From Cupriavidus pauculus (lineage in GTDB: Bacteria > Pseudomonadota > Gammaproteobacteria > Burkholderiales > Burkholderiaceae), in assembly GCF_003854935.1 (NCBI RefSeq), contig NZ_CP033969.1, positions 1,922,001 to 1,986,000 of the forward strand: a stretch of 64,000 bases of DNA. Reading direction: 5' to 3'. The first letter of the stretch is position 1. Every line of letters starts with the position of its first letter. The notes under the pieces are model-generated. The model ran no database searches. It was not told the DNA's origin and worked only from the letters and a program-made list of their open reading frames with translations. The position numbers were made by a program, and so were the translations under genes. Shown here piece by piece: positions 39,437 to 53,118 of the stretch.

Positions 39437-41353
39437 ATGGCCCTGTTTTCCATTACCGATGCCCAACTGGCCTTTGGCCACGTGGCATTGCTCGACCATA
39501 CCGATTTCTCGCTCGAAGCCGGCGAACGCGTTGGCCTGATCGGCCGCAACGGCAGCGGCAAGTCGTCGCTGCTGCGGATCGTGGCCGGCATGTCCGCGCC
39601 CGACGACGGCCTGATCGCCCGGCAGAGCGGCGTAACCTCCGCCTATGTTGCGCAGGAGCCACAATTCGCGCCGGGGCTGACCGTGTTCGACGCCGTCAGC
39701 CAGGGCATGGGTCAGGCGCACGACCTGCTGCAGCGTTACGACGCCGCGCTGGCCAAGCTCGACACCCATCACGACGAGGCCACGCTGGCCGAGTTGCACC
39801 GCGTGCAGGCCGAACTGGACGCCGCCGACGCCTGGACGCTGCGCACCCGCGTGGAGACCACGCTGGCCCGGCTGGACCTGGACCCGCACGTGCGCGTGGA
39901 CGCGCTGTCCGGCGGGCTGCAGAAGCGCGTGGCGCTGGCGCAGGGGCTGGTGGCCGAGCCCGACATCCTGCTGCTCGACGAACCGACCAACCACCTCGAC
40001 GTGGCCGCCATCCGCTGGCTGGAGGACCTGCTGCTGGGCTTTCGCGGCAGCGTGCTGCTGATTACCCACGACCGCGCGTTCCTGGACCGCGTGGCCACGC
40101 GCATCGTCGAGCTGGATCGCGGCAAGCTGCTGTCCTTCCCGGGCAATTTCGCGGCATACCAGGCCCGCAAGGCCGAACTGCTGTCCAACCAGGCCGTGGA
40201 GCAGGCCAAGTTCGACAAGCTGCTGGCGCAGGAGGAAGTCTGGATCCGCAAGGGGGTGGAAGCCCGCCGCACGCGCAGCGTGGCCAGGGTGCAGCGGCTG
40301 CACGCCATGCGCGATGAGCGCGCGCAGCGCCGCGAGGTGCAGGGCAACGTCAAGCTGGAAGTGTCGCAGGCCGACCGCTCCGGCAAGATCGTCGCCGAAC
40401 TGATCGACGTGTCGAAAGCCTATGCCGACAAGGCCGTGGTGCGCGATTTCACCGCCACGATCATGCGCGGCGACAAGGTCGGCCTGATCGGCCCGAACGG
40501 CGCGGGCAAGACCACGCTGCTGCGGCTGATCCTGGGCGACCTGGCGCCCGACGCCGGCACCGTGCGCAATGGCAGCAACCTGCAGGTGGCCTATTTCGAC
40601 CAGATGCGTACCGCGCTGGACCTGGAAAAGTCGCTGGCCGACACGATCAGCCCCGGCAGCGACTGGGTGGAGGTCAACGGCCAGCGCAAGCACGTGATGA
40701 GCTACCTGGGCGACTTCCTGTTCGCGCCGGAACGCGCGCGCTCGCCGGTCAAGTCGCTGTCCGGCGGCGAGCGCAACCGGCTGCTGCTGGCGCGGCTGTT
40801 CGCCCGCCCGGCCAACGTGCTGGTGCTGGACGAGCCGACCAACGACCTCGACATCGACACGCTCGAACTGCTTGAGGAACTGTTGCAGGACTACAGCGGC
40901 ACGGTGTTCCTGGTTTCGCACGACCGCGCGTTCCTGGACAACGTGGTGACGTCGACTATCGCCGCCGAAGGCGACGGCCAGTGGCGCGAGTCCGTGGGCG
41001 GCTACTCGGACTGGGAACAGCAGTCCGCGCGGGCCCAGACACTGCAGCCAAAGGCCGAGCCCAAGCCGGCCGAGGCGCCGAAGGCCAGCACGCGCGACGC
41101 CCGCGGCGCCAACCGGACGGTCAAGCTGTCATACAAGGAACAGCGCGAACTGGACGGCCTGCCCGAGCGCATCGCGGCGCTGGAAGCCGAACAGAAGACG
41201 CTGGCCGACCAGCTCGCCGACGGCACGCTCTACGCCACCGACCCCGCCCGCGCCACCGAACTGGCCACGCGCCACGACGAGATCGAGATGGAACTGCTGG
41301 AAGCGCTGGAGCGCTGGGAATTGCTGGAGAAGAAGACGAAGGGCGAGGGCTGA
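39437..41353 (+). CDS. uup: ABC-F ATPase Uup
   Basis: A 638-residue protein with two ABC domains. Domain 1 has Walker A GLIGRNGSGKSS, signature LSGGLQKRVALAQ and Walker B ILLLDEPTNHLD. Domain 2 has GLIGPNGAGKTT, LSGGERNRLLLAR and VLVLDEPTNDLDID. Between them is the interdomain linker (EEVWIRKGVEARRTRSVARV). The C-terminal coiled coil (KLSYKEQRELDGLPERIAAL) distinguishes Uup from other ABC-F proteins and binds DNA or ribosome-associated targets. The ATG at 39437 (MALFSITDAQ) is the family start; a 68-residue upstream extension is rejected. Confidence 0.93.
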   Translation: MALFSITDAQLAFGHVALLDHTDFSLEAGERVGLIGRNGSGKSSLLRIVAGMSAPDDGLIARQSGVTSAYVAQEPQFAPGLTVFDAVSQGMGQAHDLLQRYDAALAKLDTHHDEATLAELHRVQAELDAADAWTLRTRVETTLARLDLDPHVRVDALSGGLQKRVALAQGLVAEPDILLLDEPTNHLDVAAIRWLEDLLLGFRGSVLLITHDRAFLDRVATRIVELDRGKLLSFPGNFAAYQARKAELLSNQAVEQAKFDKLLAQEEVWIRKGVEARRTRSVARVQRLHAMRDERAQRREVQGNVKLEVSQADRSGKIVAELIDVSKAYADKAVVRDFTATIMRGDKVGLIGPNGAGKTTLLRLILGDLAPDAGTVRNGSNLQVAYFDQMRTALDLEKSLADTISPGSDWVEVNGQRKHVMSYLGDFLFAPERARSPVKSLSGGERNRLLLARLFARPANVLVLDEPTNDLDIDTLELLEELLQDYSGTVFLVSHDRAFLDNVVTSTIAAEGDGQWRESVGGYSDWEQQSARAQTLQPKAEPKPAEAPKASTRDARGANRTVKLSYKEQRELDGLPERIAALEAEQKTLADQLADGTLYATDPARATELATRHDEIEMELLEALERWELLEKKTKGEG

Positions 41354-41374
41354 GGGATTTGCTGCCTTGGCTGG

Positions 41375-41500
41375 CTAGCCACACCAGGCCAGCACCATGT
41401 TTGTCAGGTCCACCATGAACGCCGGGCGCAGGTAGGCCAGGAAGCCCAGCGTCAGCACCGCCGCCAGCGCCACGAAGCCGAGGCCCTTTGCCCAGGCCAT
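41375..41500 (-). CDS. 41-residue single-membrane-segment protein
   Basis: A small frame (MAWAKGLGFVALAAVLTLGF, then LAYLRPAFMVDLTNMVLAWC) with one membrane helix starts one base after the MFS gene stop. It is probably co-transcribed with the transporter and may be a small accessory subunit. Confidence 0.5.
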   Translation of the reverse strand: MAWAKGLGFVALAAVLTLGFLAYLRPAFMVDLTNMVLAWCG

Positions 41501-41501
41501 G

Positions 41502-42713
41502 TCAGGCTCCGGCCGGCTGCGGGCGCACCAGCGCCTGCTCGCGGATCGGCAGGTTGACCAGCGCCGCCACCACGCCCAGGGCAATGGCCAGCATCCAGAC
41601 GATGTTGTAGCTGCCGGTGCGGTCGTACAGGTAGCCGCCCAGCCAGGCGCCCAGGAAACTGCCGATCTGGTGCGAGAAGAACACCACGCCGGACAGCATC
41701 GACAGGTATTTCACGCCGAACACCTGCGCGATGATGCCGTTGGTCAGCGGCACCGTGGACAGCCACAGCAAGCCCATCAGCGCGGCAAAGATCCACGTGC
41801 TCCAGGCGCTCAGCGGCAGCAGCAGGTAGCCGGCGATGACGACGGACCGCGCGATGTAGATCGACGACAGCAGGTAGCGCTTGGGCATCCGCTGGCCCAT
41901 CGCGCCGGCCGTGTAGGTGCCGAACACGTTGAACAGCCCGATCAGCGCCAGCGCCACGGTGGCGATCTTGATGTCGACCAGCCCCCGATCCTTCAGGTAC
42001 GGCGTCAGGTGCACGCCGATGAACACCACCTGGAACCCGCAGACAAAGTAGCCCAGCGTCAGCAACTGGAAGTTGCGGTTGCCAAACGCCTCGCGCGTGG
42101 CCTCGCCGATGCTCTGCTGGTGGCCGGTCGTGCTGGCCACCATCTTCGGCTCGCGCAGCGTCAGCGCCAGCGGCAGCATGAAGCACGCCAGGAAGGCCAG
42201 GATGAACAGCGCGTTCTGCCAGCCGGCCGTGGAAATCAGCGTCTGCTCGACCGGGATCATCAGGAACTGCCCGAACGAGCCGGCCGCCGCCGCGATGCCC
42301 ATCGCCCAGACACGCTTCTCGGCGCTGGCCACGCGGCCAATCACGCCATAGACCACGCTGTAGGTCGTGCCCGACTGGGCGATGCCGATCAGCACCCCGG
42401 CGCCGGTGGCAAACGCGGTGCCGCTGGTGGCCAGCGCCATCACGACCAGCCCGGCCACGTACAGCGCCACGCCGACGATCATGATCCGCACCGCGCCGAA
42501 CTTGTCGGCCAGCGCGCCGGCAATGGGCTGGCTGGCGCCCCACATCAGGTTCTGCAGCGCCAGCGCGAACGCAAACGTCTCGCGGTTCCAGCCGTGGGTC
42601 TGGGTGATCGGCAGGTTGAACAGGCCAAAGCCATGCCGGATGCCCATGGACAGGGTGACGAGCAGGCCACCGCACACGAGCACGGTGGTCAGGGAGAGTT
42701 TGCGGTCGGTCAT
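41502..42713 (-). CDS. MFS transporter (oxalate/formate or monocarboxylate type)
   Basis: A 403-residue protein with 12 predicted helices. The N-terminal half contains GIRHGFGLFNLPITQTHGWN and FALALQNLMWGASQPIAGAL, then ADKFGAVRIM, the loop-2 motif of this superfamily. The second half has YLKDRGLVDIKIATVALALI and the helix-11 region HQIGSFLGAWLGGYLYDRTG. The pattern matches the OFA/MCT-like subgroup that moves small carboxylates. It is followed by the 41-residue membrane peptide on the same strand. Confidence 0.85.
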   Translation of the reverse strand: MTDRKLSLTTVLVCGGLLVTLSMGIRHGFGLFNLPITQTHGWNRETFAFALALQNLMWGASQPIAGALADKFGAVRIMIVGVALYVAGLVVMALATSGTAFATGAGVLIGIAQSGTTYSVVYGVIGRVASAEKRVWAMGIAAAAGSFGQFLMIPVEQTLISTAGWQNALFILAFLACFMLPLALTLREPKMVASTTGHQQSIGEATREAFGNRNFQLLTLGYFVCGFQVVFIGVHLTPYLKDRGLVDIKIATVALALIGLFNVFGTYTAGAMGQRMPKRYLLSSIYIARSVVIAGYLLLPLSAWSTWIFAALMGLLWLSTVPLTNGIIAQVFGVKYLSMLSGVVFFSHQIGSFLGAWLGGYLYDRTGSYNIVWMLAIALGVVAALVNLPIREQALVRPQPAGA

Positions 42714-42892
42714 GTCGGGCTCGGTATTGTCTCTATTGTTTTCGATGCGGTCCGGCGGGGGCGTGGGGGCGCCGTGCCCGGATGGCGGGGGATGACATTA
42801 AATGGCCGCTTAGTTTAAGCCCGGCACAAATTTCGTGTTGGGGCCGATGCAGGTGGCCGGCGGTCCGCCACGGGGCTGCCGCGCCCATCCAT

Positions 42893-42898
42893 TACAAT
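42893..42898 (+). promoter_or_regulatory. -10 box of parE
   Basis: TACAAT lies 51 bases before the parE ATG in the divergent region with the MFS gene. No clear -35 box is seen; the rest of the 236-base gap shows nothing else. Confidence 0.35.
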
Positions 42899-42949
42899 GC
42901 AGCGCAACGTGGCCGCGCACGGCCACCCCCTACTATCCGTATCGACTCC

Positions 42950-44944
<1,995 letters not shown>

Positions 44945-44969
44945 CGGCCGACACCCGGGAGAGACGACG

Positions 44970-45779
44970 ATGCAGGCACGCACAGCACGACAGCATGGCA
45001 CGGCAAGGCCCTGGCGCCTGGCCCGGGTGCTGGCCGTGCTCGGCCTGCTCTGCGCCGCCGTGCCGGCCCAGGCCGCGCTGTGGGGCTATATCGACGCCGA
45101 CGGCGTGGCGCACTTCGCCGATGCCAGGCTCGACGACCGCTACAAGCTGTTCATGAAGGACGGCGGGCAGTTCGATTCGGGCGACCTGGGGCACCGCGGC
45201 GTGATCGCGCTTGGCGACAAGCCCAGCCCCGAGCGCGACAAGCTGTTCCGCTACCTGCTGAACCATCCGAACATGCGCACCGTCGAGCCGATCATCGAGA
45301 AGGTGGCCGGCGCCCAGAACGTCGACCCGGCGCTGGTCAAGGCCGTGATGGCGGTGGAAAGCGGCTTCAATGCGTCGGCGGTGTCGCCCAAGGGCGCCAT
45401 CGGGCTGATGCAGGTCATCCCGGACACCGGCGCGCGCTTTGGCGTGGCGGCGGACAAGCGCCGCACCGTCGAGCAGAAGCTGGCGGACCCGAAGCTGAAC
45501 ATCGCCGCCGGCGTGCGCTACCTGCGCTTCCTGATGGCGCTGTTCCCGGACAACCTGGAGCTGGTGCTGGCGGCCTACAACGCCGGCGAGGGCGCCGTGC
45601 AGCGCTACAACAACCAGATCCCGCCGTATCCGGAGACGCGCCAGTACGTGAGCACCGTGCTGGAGTTCTACCGCCTGTACCAGCGCGGCCAGCCGGGCGC
45701 GGGCGGCGTGATCCGCACCGGCGTGGCGGCCGACCGCGTGCGCATGGTGATCGGCGGCGGCCGCCGGCCGATGCCCTGA
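44970..45779 (+). CDS. Lytic transglycosylase (Slt-type)
   Basis: A 269-residue secreted enzyme with a signal peptide (ARVLAVLGLLCAAVPAQAAL). The catalytic Glu is in ALVKAVMAVESGFNASAVSP, and GAIGLMQVIPDTGARFG plus AAYNAGEGAVQRYNN complete the SLT signature. A short N-terminal region with DUF4124-like sequence (ALWGYIDADGVAHFADARLD) precedes the domain. It cleaves peptidoglycan with 1,6-anhydro product formation. It lies between parE and parC on the same strand. Confidence 0.92.
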   Translation: MQARTARQHGTARPWRLARVLAVLGLLCAAVPAQAALWGYIDADGVAHFADARLDDRYKLFMKDGGQFDSGDLGHRGVIALGDKPSPERDKLFRYLLNHPNMRTVEPIIEKVAGAQNVDPALVKAVMAVESGFNASAVSPKGAIGLMQVIPDTGARFGVAADKRRTVEQKLADPKLNIAAGVRYLRFLMALFPDNLELVLAAYNAGEGAVQRYNNQIPPYPETRQYVSTVLEFYRLYQRGQPGAGGVIRTGVAADRVRMVIGGGRRPMP

Positions 45780-45910
45780 CGCCACGCCCCGAACCGGGTC
45801 CGGCCGCTTTTTCCGGCGGCCTTGTGACCCACTTCCTTTAGAATCCCACGCTGATTGCAACTGCCGGAAGCCTGGCGCCCCGCGCCCGGCACGCCGAAAC
45901 CTTGCCCACC

Positions 45911-48241
<2,331 letters not shown>

Positions 48242-48266
48242 TCGCCCGCGCTTGCCCGTCAGGGTC

Positions 48267-48304
48267 CTGGCTCCCCTCTGCCACTCGTCGGCGAGGGGAG
48301 CCAG
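48267..48304. repeat. Inverted repeat after parC
   Basis: A perfect 12-bp stem (CTGGCTCCCCTC and GAGGGGAGCCAG) has a 14-base loop. No T run follows. It may terminate parC transcription or be a relative of the CCCTCTCCCGC hairpins found later in the window. Confidence 0.5.
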
Positions 48305-48446
48305 CCAGCGGTTCACCTTCCCCCCATCGCCCCGCGCGATCCCCTCTTGCCGTTTCGTGATGGCCCGTGCGCGGCGGCGGGGCGGCATCTGCCGTACCAT
48401 GTCGGGACCCTGCGCATTCCGCATGGCAGGCGCCCCCATCACGATC

Positions 48447-49025
48447 ATGTCCGCCACGCCTCTCGCCGCCGAGCCCGAGCTTGCCCCGCCGCCCACGGCG
48501 CGCACCCTGTTCTTCGAATTCGCCCGCATGGGGCTGTCCGGTTTCGGCGGCGTGCTGCCGTTCGTGCGGCGGTCCGTGGTCGAGCGCAACCGCTGGCTCG
48601 GTGACCGCGATTTCGTGGAAATCCTGAGCATGGGGCAGGTGCTGCCGGGCCCCAATGTGATCAACCTCGCGCTGATGCTGGGCCTGCGCTTTGCCGGGCT
48701 GCGCGGCGCCGTGGCCGCGTTCAGCGGGCTGGTGTTCGTGCCGATGGTGGTGGTGCTCTGCGTGATGGGCGTCTACCTGCGCTACCAGGACGTGCCGCAG
48801 GTGCGGCAGATGCTGGCCGGCATGACGGCCGTGGCCGCCGGGCTGGTGCTGTCCACCGGGGTCAAGCTGGCCCAGAGCCAGCCGCGCTCGGTGCGGGCCG
48901 TGGTGGTCGGGGTGGCGGCGTTCGTCGCCATCGGCTGGCTGCGCTGGCCGCTGCTGCCGGTGATGGCGGTGCTGGTGCCGGTGGCGCTGGTGCTCGAATA
49001 CCGCGCGATCCGGCGGGGCGCATGA
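48447..49025 (+). CDS. Chromate transporter, N-terminal half
   Basis: A 192-residue membrane protein of the short-chain CHR type. The diagnostic opening is FFEFARMGLSGFGGVLPFVR, followed by SMGQVLPGPNVINLALMLGL. Its ATG at 48447 follows a GCATGGCAGG-type leader and matches the family start; an earlier frame start is rejected. Its last four bases overlap the start of the second half (ATGATGG). The pair exports chromate or related oxyanions. Confidence 0.85.
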   Translation: MSATPLAAEPELAPPPTARTLFFEFARMGLSGFGGVLPFVRRSVVERNRWLGDRDFVEILSMGQVLPGPNVINLALMLGLRFAGLRGAVAAFSGLVFVPMVVVLCVMGVYLRYQDVPQVRQMLAGMTAVAAGLVLSTGVKLAQSQPRSVRAVVVGVAAFVAIGWLRWPLLPVMAVLVPVALVLEYRAIRRGA

Positions 49026-49555
49026 TGGCGGCGCCCGAGATCCTGCGCGACCTGCTGGGCCATTTCGGCATGCTCTCGCTGCTGGCCGTGGGCGGTGGCG
49101 GCACCGTGATTCCGGACATGCACCGCTACCTCGTGGAATCGCGCCAGTGGATGACCGACGAGCAGTTCGCGGCGCTCTACGCCATCTCGCAGGCGTCGCC
49201 GGGGCCGAATATCCTGTTCGTGGCGCTGTTCGGCTGGCAGGTGGCCGGGGCGGCCGGCGCGTTTGCGTCGATGGTCGGCATCTGCGGGCCGTCCAGCGTG
49301 ATCGCGCTCGGCTTCGAATACTTCGCGGGCCGCGCGCCCCACGCGCTGTGGCCGGTGCTGATCCGGCGCGGCCTGTCCGCGCTGACGATCGGCCTGCTGA
49401 TGTCGACCGGCTGGGTGCTGGCCAGCAGCGTCGACCACCGCTGGACCGCCGCCGCGGTCACGCTGCTGACGGTCGGCCTGATGCTGAAGACGAAGACCCA
49501 CCCGCTGCTGCTGGTGGCGCTGGGGGGCGGGGCGGGACTGCTGGGGTTGATGTAG
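49022..49555 (+). CDS. Chromate transporter, C-terminal half
   Basis: A 177-residue protein, the second half of the CHR pair (GMLSLLAVGGGGTVIPDMHR, then YAISQASPGPNILFVALFGW). The halves are antiparallel homologues and must form a complex. Translation is probably coupled by the four-base overlap. Confidence 0.85.
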   Translation: MMAAPEILRDLLGHFGMLSLLAVGGGGTVIPDMHRYLVESRQWMTDEQFAALYAISQASPGPNILFVALFGWQVAGAAGAFASMVGICGPSSVIALGFEYFAGRAPHALWPVLIRRGLSALTIGLLMSTGWVLASSVDHRWTAAAVTLLTVGLMLKTKTHPLLLVALGGGAGLLGLM

Positions 49556-49669
49556 GACGGCGATCGGCTGCCATGCGCTTCCCTCGCGCGCGGGAGAGAG
49601 GTGGAGGAGAGGGCGGGCTTCTCAGGATGAGACCGGCGGCAGTCTGCACCGCCTGGCCCTCTCCCCCGG

Positions 49670-49695
49670 CCCCTCTCCCGCGGGCGGGAGAGGGG
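49670..49695. repeat. REP-like hairpin, copy A
   Basis: CCCCTCTCCCG and CGGGAGAGGGG flank a short loop. Similar hairpins lie after htpG (58859) and after the polyamine synthase-like gene (61916). Confidence 0.7.
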
Positions 49696-49721
49696 AGCAA
49701 CCCTGGGCGGGCGCTCGCCCG

Positions 49722-50390
49722 TTACTTCAGCGGCAGTACCAGGATGCTCATCGCGGCGGGCCGGGCGCGCATGGCCTCCAGCCAGCGTTCCAGGTTCGGG
49801 CGGGGGGCGTGGGGTACCGGCGTGCCCAGCCAGCGGTGGGCGGCGCAGGCCAGCGAGATGTCGGCCATCGTGAAGCGGTCGCCGCCGATGAACTCGCGGT
49901 CGGCCAGCGCCTCGTCCAGCATCTGCGCCAGCGGCTCGGTGCGCTGGCACGATCTGGCGATGATCTCGGCGTCGCGCTGCTCGGCCGGCATCCGCACCGT
50001 CTGCAGGAACGCCTGGACCATCGCCGGGCTGAACGTGGTGGTCTGCCAGTCCATCCAGCGGTCGGCCGATGCACGCGCCTTGACGTCGGCCGGCCACAGC
50101 GTGTTCTCGCCGTAGCGCGCGCACAGGTAGCGCACGATCGCATTCGATTCCCACAGCACGAATGGCTCGCCTGCCACGTCGGTGTCCCGGAAATCCTCGA
50201 TCACCGGGATCAGCCGGTTCGGATTCAGGCGCACATACGCCTGCGTGTCCAGCTCGCCCTTGTGGTGGCCGATGTCGATGCGTTCGTGGTCCAGGTGCAG
50301 CTCGCGCGCGCACCAGACCACCTTCTGCACGTTGATCGACGACAGGCGGCCCCAGATGCGCAGCAGGCCGTGCGGTTCGTCGCGGTCCAT
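49722..50390 (-). CDS. Glutathione S-transferase
   Basis: A 222-residue protein. The thioredoxin-like N-terminus has WGRLSSINVQKVVWCARELH and the thiolate-type Ser/Asn positions. LNPNRLIPVIED and LWESNAIVRYLCARYGENTL are the glutathione-binding cis-Pro and Ser motifs. The C-terminal all-helical domain has FIGGDRFTMADISLACAAHR. It is the last gene of the leftward group that begins with the VOC-family gene. Substrate unknown. Confidence 0.9.
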   Translation of the reverse strand: MDRDEPHGLLRIWGRLSSINVQKVVWCARELHLDHERIDIGHHKGELDTQAYVRLNPNRLIPVIEDFRDTDVAGEPFVLWESNAIVRYLCARYGENTLWPADVKARASADRWMDWQTTTFSPAMVQAFLQTVRMPAEQRDAEIIARSCQRTEPLAQMLDEALADREFIGGDRFTMADISLACAAHRWLGTPVPHAPRPNLERWLEAMRARPAAMSILVLPLK

Positions 50391-50404
50391 GGCGCCCGGC
50401 GTCC

Positions 50405-51592
50405 TCAGGCGGCGCGCGGCTGCGGCGCGGCCTTGGCGATGGCTTCGCGGAACAGCGTGCCCAGGATCGACACGCCCTGCTCGATGCGCTCCTGCGGCAC
50501 GGTCACGAAGGCCAGGCGCAGCGTGTTCATGCGCGGGTTGCCCGCGTAGAACGGCGCGCCGGGCACGTAGGCCACGTTGCGGCGCACGGCTTCCTCCAGG
50601 ATCTTCATGCTGTCCAGCCCCTCGGGCAGCTCCACCCAGATGAACATGCCGCCTTCGGGCACGTTCCAGGTCACGCCTTCGGGCATGTGGCGCTTCAGCG
50701 CGTCGAGCATGTAGGCGCACTGCTTGCCGTAGAGCTCGCGGATGGTCGGGATGTGGGTGTCGAGCAGGCCGTCCTTGACCGTCTCGTAGGCAATGCGCTG
50801 CGTGAAGGTCGGCGTGTGCAGGTCCGACGCCTGCTTGGCCTGGCACAGCTTGAAATGCAGCTCGGGCGGGGCGATCACGAAGCCCAGGCGCATGCCGGGC
50901 GCCAGGATCTTCGAGAACGAGCCCATGTAGATCACGCCGTCCGGGTTCATCGACAGCAGCGTCGGCAGCGTGTTGCCGGTGTAGCTCAGCTCGCCGTACG
51001 GATCGTCTTCCACCAGCAGGATGCCCAGGTCCTGCGCGCGCTTGACCAGCGCCTGGCGGCGCTCCAGCGGCAGGCGGCGGCCCGTGGGGTTCTGGAAGTT
51101 CGGCAGCGCGTACAGGAAGCGGGCGTTGGCGGTCAGCTCGGGCGTCAGCGCCTCGGGCACCAGGCCGTGCTCGTCGGTCGGCACCGACACGAATTCCGGT
51201 TCGAACAGCGAGAACGCCTGCAGCGCGCCCAGGTAGCTCGGCGTTTCCACCAGCACCGGGCTGCCCGGGTCGATCATCACCTTGGCGATCAGGTCCAGCG
51301 CCTGCTGCGAGCCGGTGGTGATCAGCACGCGCTCCACGCCCACGTTGTAGCGGCGGGCCACGAACTCGCGCAGCGGCAGGTAGCCCTCTGTGGCGGCGTA
51401 CTGCAGCGCGCCCTGCGGGTTATCGGCAAAGACCCGGGCCACCGCCGCTTCCATGGCCGCTACCGGGAACGACGCCGGCGAGGGCAGGCCGCCGGCGAAC
51501 GAAATGACTTCCGGACGCTCGGTGACTTTCAGGATTTCGCGGATGGCCGAGCTGGTCAGTTGCTGCGCCCGGCGGGAGATGGCCCATTTCAT
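50405..51592 (-). CDS. PLP-dependent aminotransferase (2-aminoadipate type)
   Basis: A 395-residue fold-type I aminotransferase. It has VISFAGGLPSPASFP near the start, LPNFQNPTGRRLPLERRQAL, and the PLP Lys in YMGSFSKILAPGMRLGF. The nearest familiar relatives are 2-aminoadipate/aromatic aminotransferases (LysN, ArAT). It begins 76 bases after RidA, which removes reactive enamine by-products of PLP enzymes, so the two are functionally linked. Confidence 0.88.
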   Translation of the reverse strand: MKWAISRRAQQLTSSAIREILKVTERPEVISFAGGLPSPASFPVAAMEAAVARVFADNPQGALQYAATEGYLPLREFVARRYNVGVERVLITTGSQQALDLIAKVMIDPGSPVLVETPSYLGALQAFSLFEPEFVSVPTDEHGLVPEALTPELTANARFLYALPNFQNPTGRRLPLERRQALVKRAQDLGILLVEDDPYGELSYTGNTLPTLLSMNPDGVIYMGSFSKILAPGMRLGFVIAPPELHFKLCQAKQASDLHTPTFTQRIAYETVKDGLLDTHIPTIRELYGKQCAYMLDALKRHMPEGVTWNVPEGGMFIWVELPEGLDSMKILEEAVRRNVAYVPGAPFYAGNPRMNTLRLAFVTVPQERIEQGVSILGTLFREAIAKAAPQPRAA

Positions 51593-51668
51593 GATTGGTC
51601 TCTTGGTGGGGAAATTCAGCGGCCGGGGGTGCAAGCCCGGCCATGTCTCTAATACGTGAGGCGGGGCT

Positions 51669-52121
51669 TCAGATCTCGACGATCATCTCGATTTCCACGC
51701 AGGCGCCCAGCGGGATCTGGGCCACGCCAAACGCGCTGCGGGCGTGCCGGCCTTTCTCGCCGAACACTTCGGCCAGGAATTCGGAGCAGCCGTTGGTCAC
51801 CAGGTGCTGCTCGGTGAATTCCTGCGTGGAGTTCACCAGGCTCATCACCTTGACGATGCGCTTGACCTTGTTCAGGTCGCCGATGTGGCCGTGCAGCGTG
51901 GCCAGCAGGTCGATGGCGATGCTGCGCGCTGCCTGCTGGCCGGTGGCGGTGTCGATGTCCTTGCCGAGCTTGCCGGCCCAGGGCTTGCCGTCCTTGCGGG
52001 CGATGTGCCCGGACAGGAAGACGGTGTTGCCGGTGGTGGCGGCCATCACGTAGGCCGCGGCGGGGGCGCCCGCGGTGGGCAGTTCCACGCCGAGTTTGGC
52101 AAGGGTATCGTAGACGGACAT
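51669..52121 (-). CDS. RidA/YjgF family enamine deaminase
   Basis: A 150-residue protein of the RidA superfamily. NTVFLSGHIARKDGKPW and VKVMSLVNSTQEFTEQH are typical, and the C-terminus GVAQIPLGACVEIEMIVEI carries the family motif. It hydrolyses reactive imines made by PLP enzymes, consistent with the aminotransferase next to it. It lacks the strict RidA active-site Arg context as far as can be seen, so it may be a YjgF-like relative. Confidence 0.85.
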   Translation of the reverse strand: MSVYDTLAKLGVELPTAGAPAAAYVMAATTGNTVFLSGHIARKDGKPWAGKLGKDIDTATGQQAARSIAIDLLATLHGHIGDLNKVKRIVKVMSLVNSTQEFTEQHLVTNGCSEFLAEVFGEKGRHARSAFGVAQIPLGACVEIEMIVEI

Positions 52122-52134
52122 GCGGTGACTCCTG

Positions 52135-53103
52135 TCAGTGAATGCGTCCTGGGAGGATAGGGGGCGTTTCTCCGGCCGGGACCGGTGCGGGGGCAGGTGC
52201 GGTGTTGCGCACGGCGGCGCGCCGGCCGAGGGCCACTACGGCAATCACCGCCACCGCAAAAGCGACGGTGGCGGCATCGAGTGGCTCGGCCAGGATCACG
52301 GCGCCGCCCGCCAGCGTGAGGAACGGCTGGAGCAATTGTATCTGTCCTACGCGGGCCACGCCGCCTTTTGCGAGGCCGGCGTACCAGAACAGGAAGCCGA
52401 CGAACATCGAGAAGACCGACACGTAGGCCATGCCGATCCAGGCGCGCGGCGACGCGGCGGCAATCTGGCCGGCGTGGGCCAGCGCCAGCCACGCCACCAC
52501 CGGCACCAGCACCGGCAGCGACACCACCAGCGCCCAGCTTATCGTTTCCAGCCCGCCCAGCTCGCGCGACAGCTTGCCGCCTTCGGCATAGCCAAGTGCG
52601 CCCAGCACCACGGCCAGGAACAGGAACCAGTCGGCGTGCTGCAGCCCGCCGGCCCCCTGCCACAGGGCAAAGCCCACCACCAGCGCGCTGCCGGCCAGCG
52701 CCGACAGCCAGAACCCCAGCGACGGCCGCTCATTGCCGAACCAGGCCGCGAACACGGCCGTGGCCAGCGGCAGCAGGCCGATGACGATGGCGCCGTGCGC
52801 GGCGGGCACCTCGCGCATGGCCAGCGACGAGAACATCGGAAAGCCGACCACCACGCCCAGCGCGGTCACGGCCAGCCGCAGCCACTGGCGCCCGCGCGGC
52901 CGGCGGGCCGGTGCCAGCGCGCCGCGCGCGGCCAGCAGCGCCAGCGCCAGCATGGCCGCGATCACGGCGCGCGCCAGCGCCACGAACGACGGGTCCAGTT
53001 CGGCCACGGCCATGCGCGTGAACGGCAGCGTCTGGCTGAAGATCGCCACGCCGACGAATCCCAGCAGCATGCCGCCGGACGGAGGAGAGGAGTGCGGTGT
53101 CAT
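52135..53103 (-). CDS. EamA/DMT-family exporter
   Basis: A 322-residue membrane protein with ten helices and two EamA repeats. The first repeat is FSQTLPFTRMAVAELDPSFV and the second WFLFLAVVLGALGYAEGGKL, then GRVAQ-like turns (LAKGGVARVGQIQLLQPFLT). It exports metabolites, commonly amino acids. It lies 15 bases after LysE and 13 bases before RidA. Confidence 0.85.
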   Translation of the reverse strand: MTPHSSPPSGGMLLGFVGVAIFSQTLPFTRMAVAELDPSFVALARAVIAAMLALALLAARGALAPARRPRGRQWLRLAVTALGVVVGFPMFSSLAMREVPAAHGAIVIGLLPLATAVFAAWFGNERPSLGFWLSALAGSALVVGFALWQGAGGLQHADWFLFLAVVLGALGYAEGGKLSRELGGLETISWALVVSLPVLVPVVAWLALAHAGQIAAASPRAWIGMAYVSVFSMFVGFLFWYAGLAKGGVARVGQIQLLQPFLTLAGGAVILAEPLDAATVAFAVAVIAVVALGRRAAVRNTAPAPAPVPAGETPPILPGRIH

Positions 53104-53118
53104 GGCGATCGGGGCCGG

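Noticed and set aside
39305-40921. Reverse-strand frame of 538 codons opposite uup
   Set aside because: It is antisense to both ABC domains of uup and has a low-complexity, His/Gln/Arg-rich translation typical of shadows.
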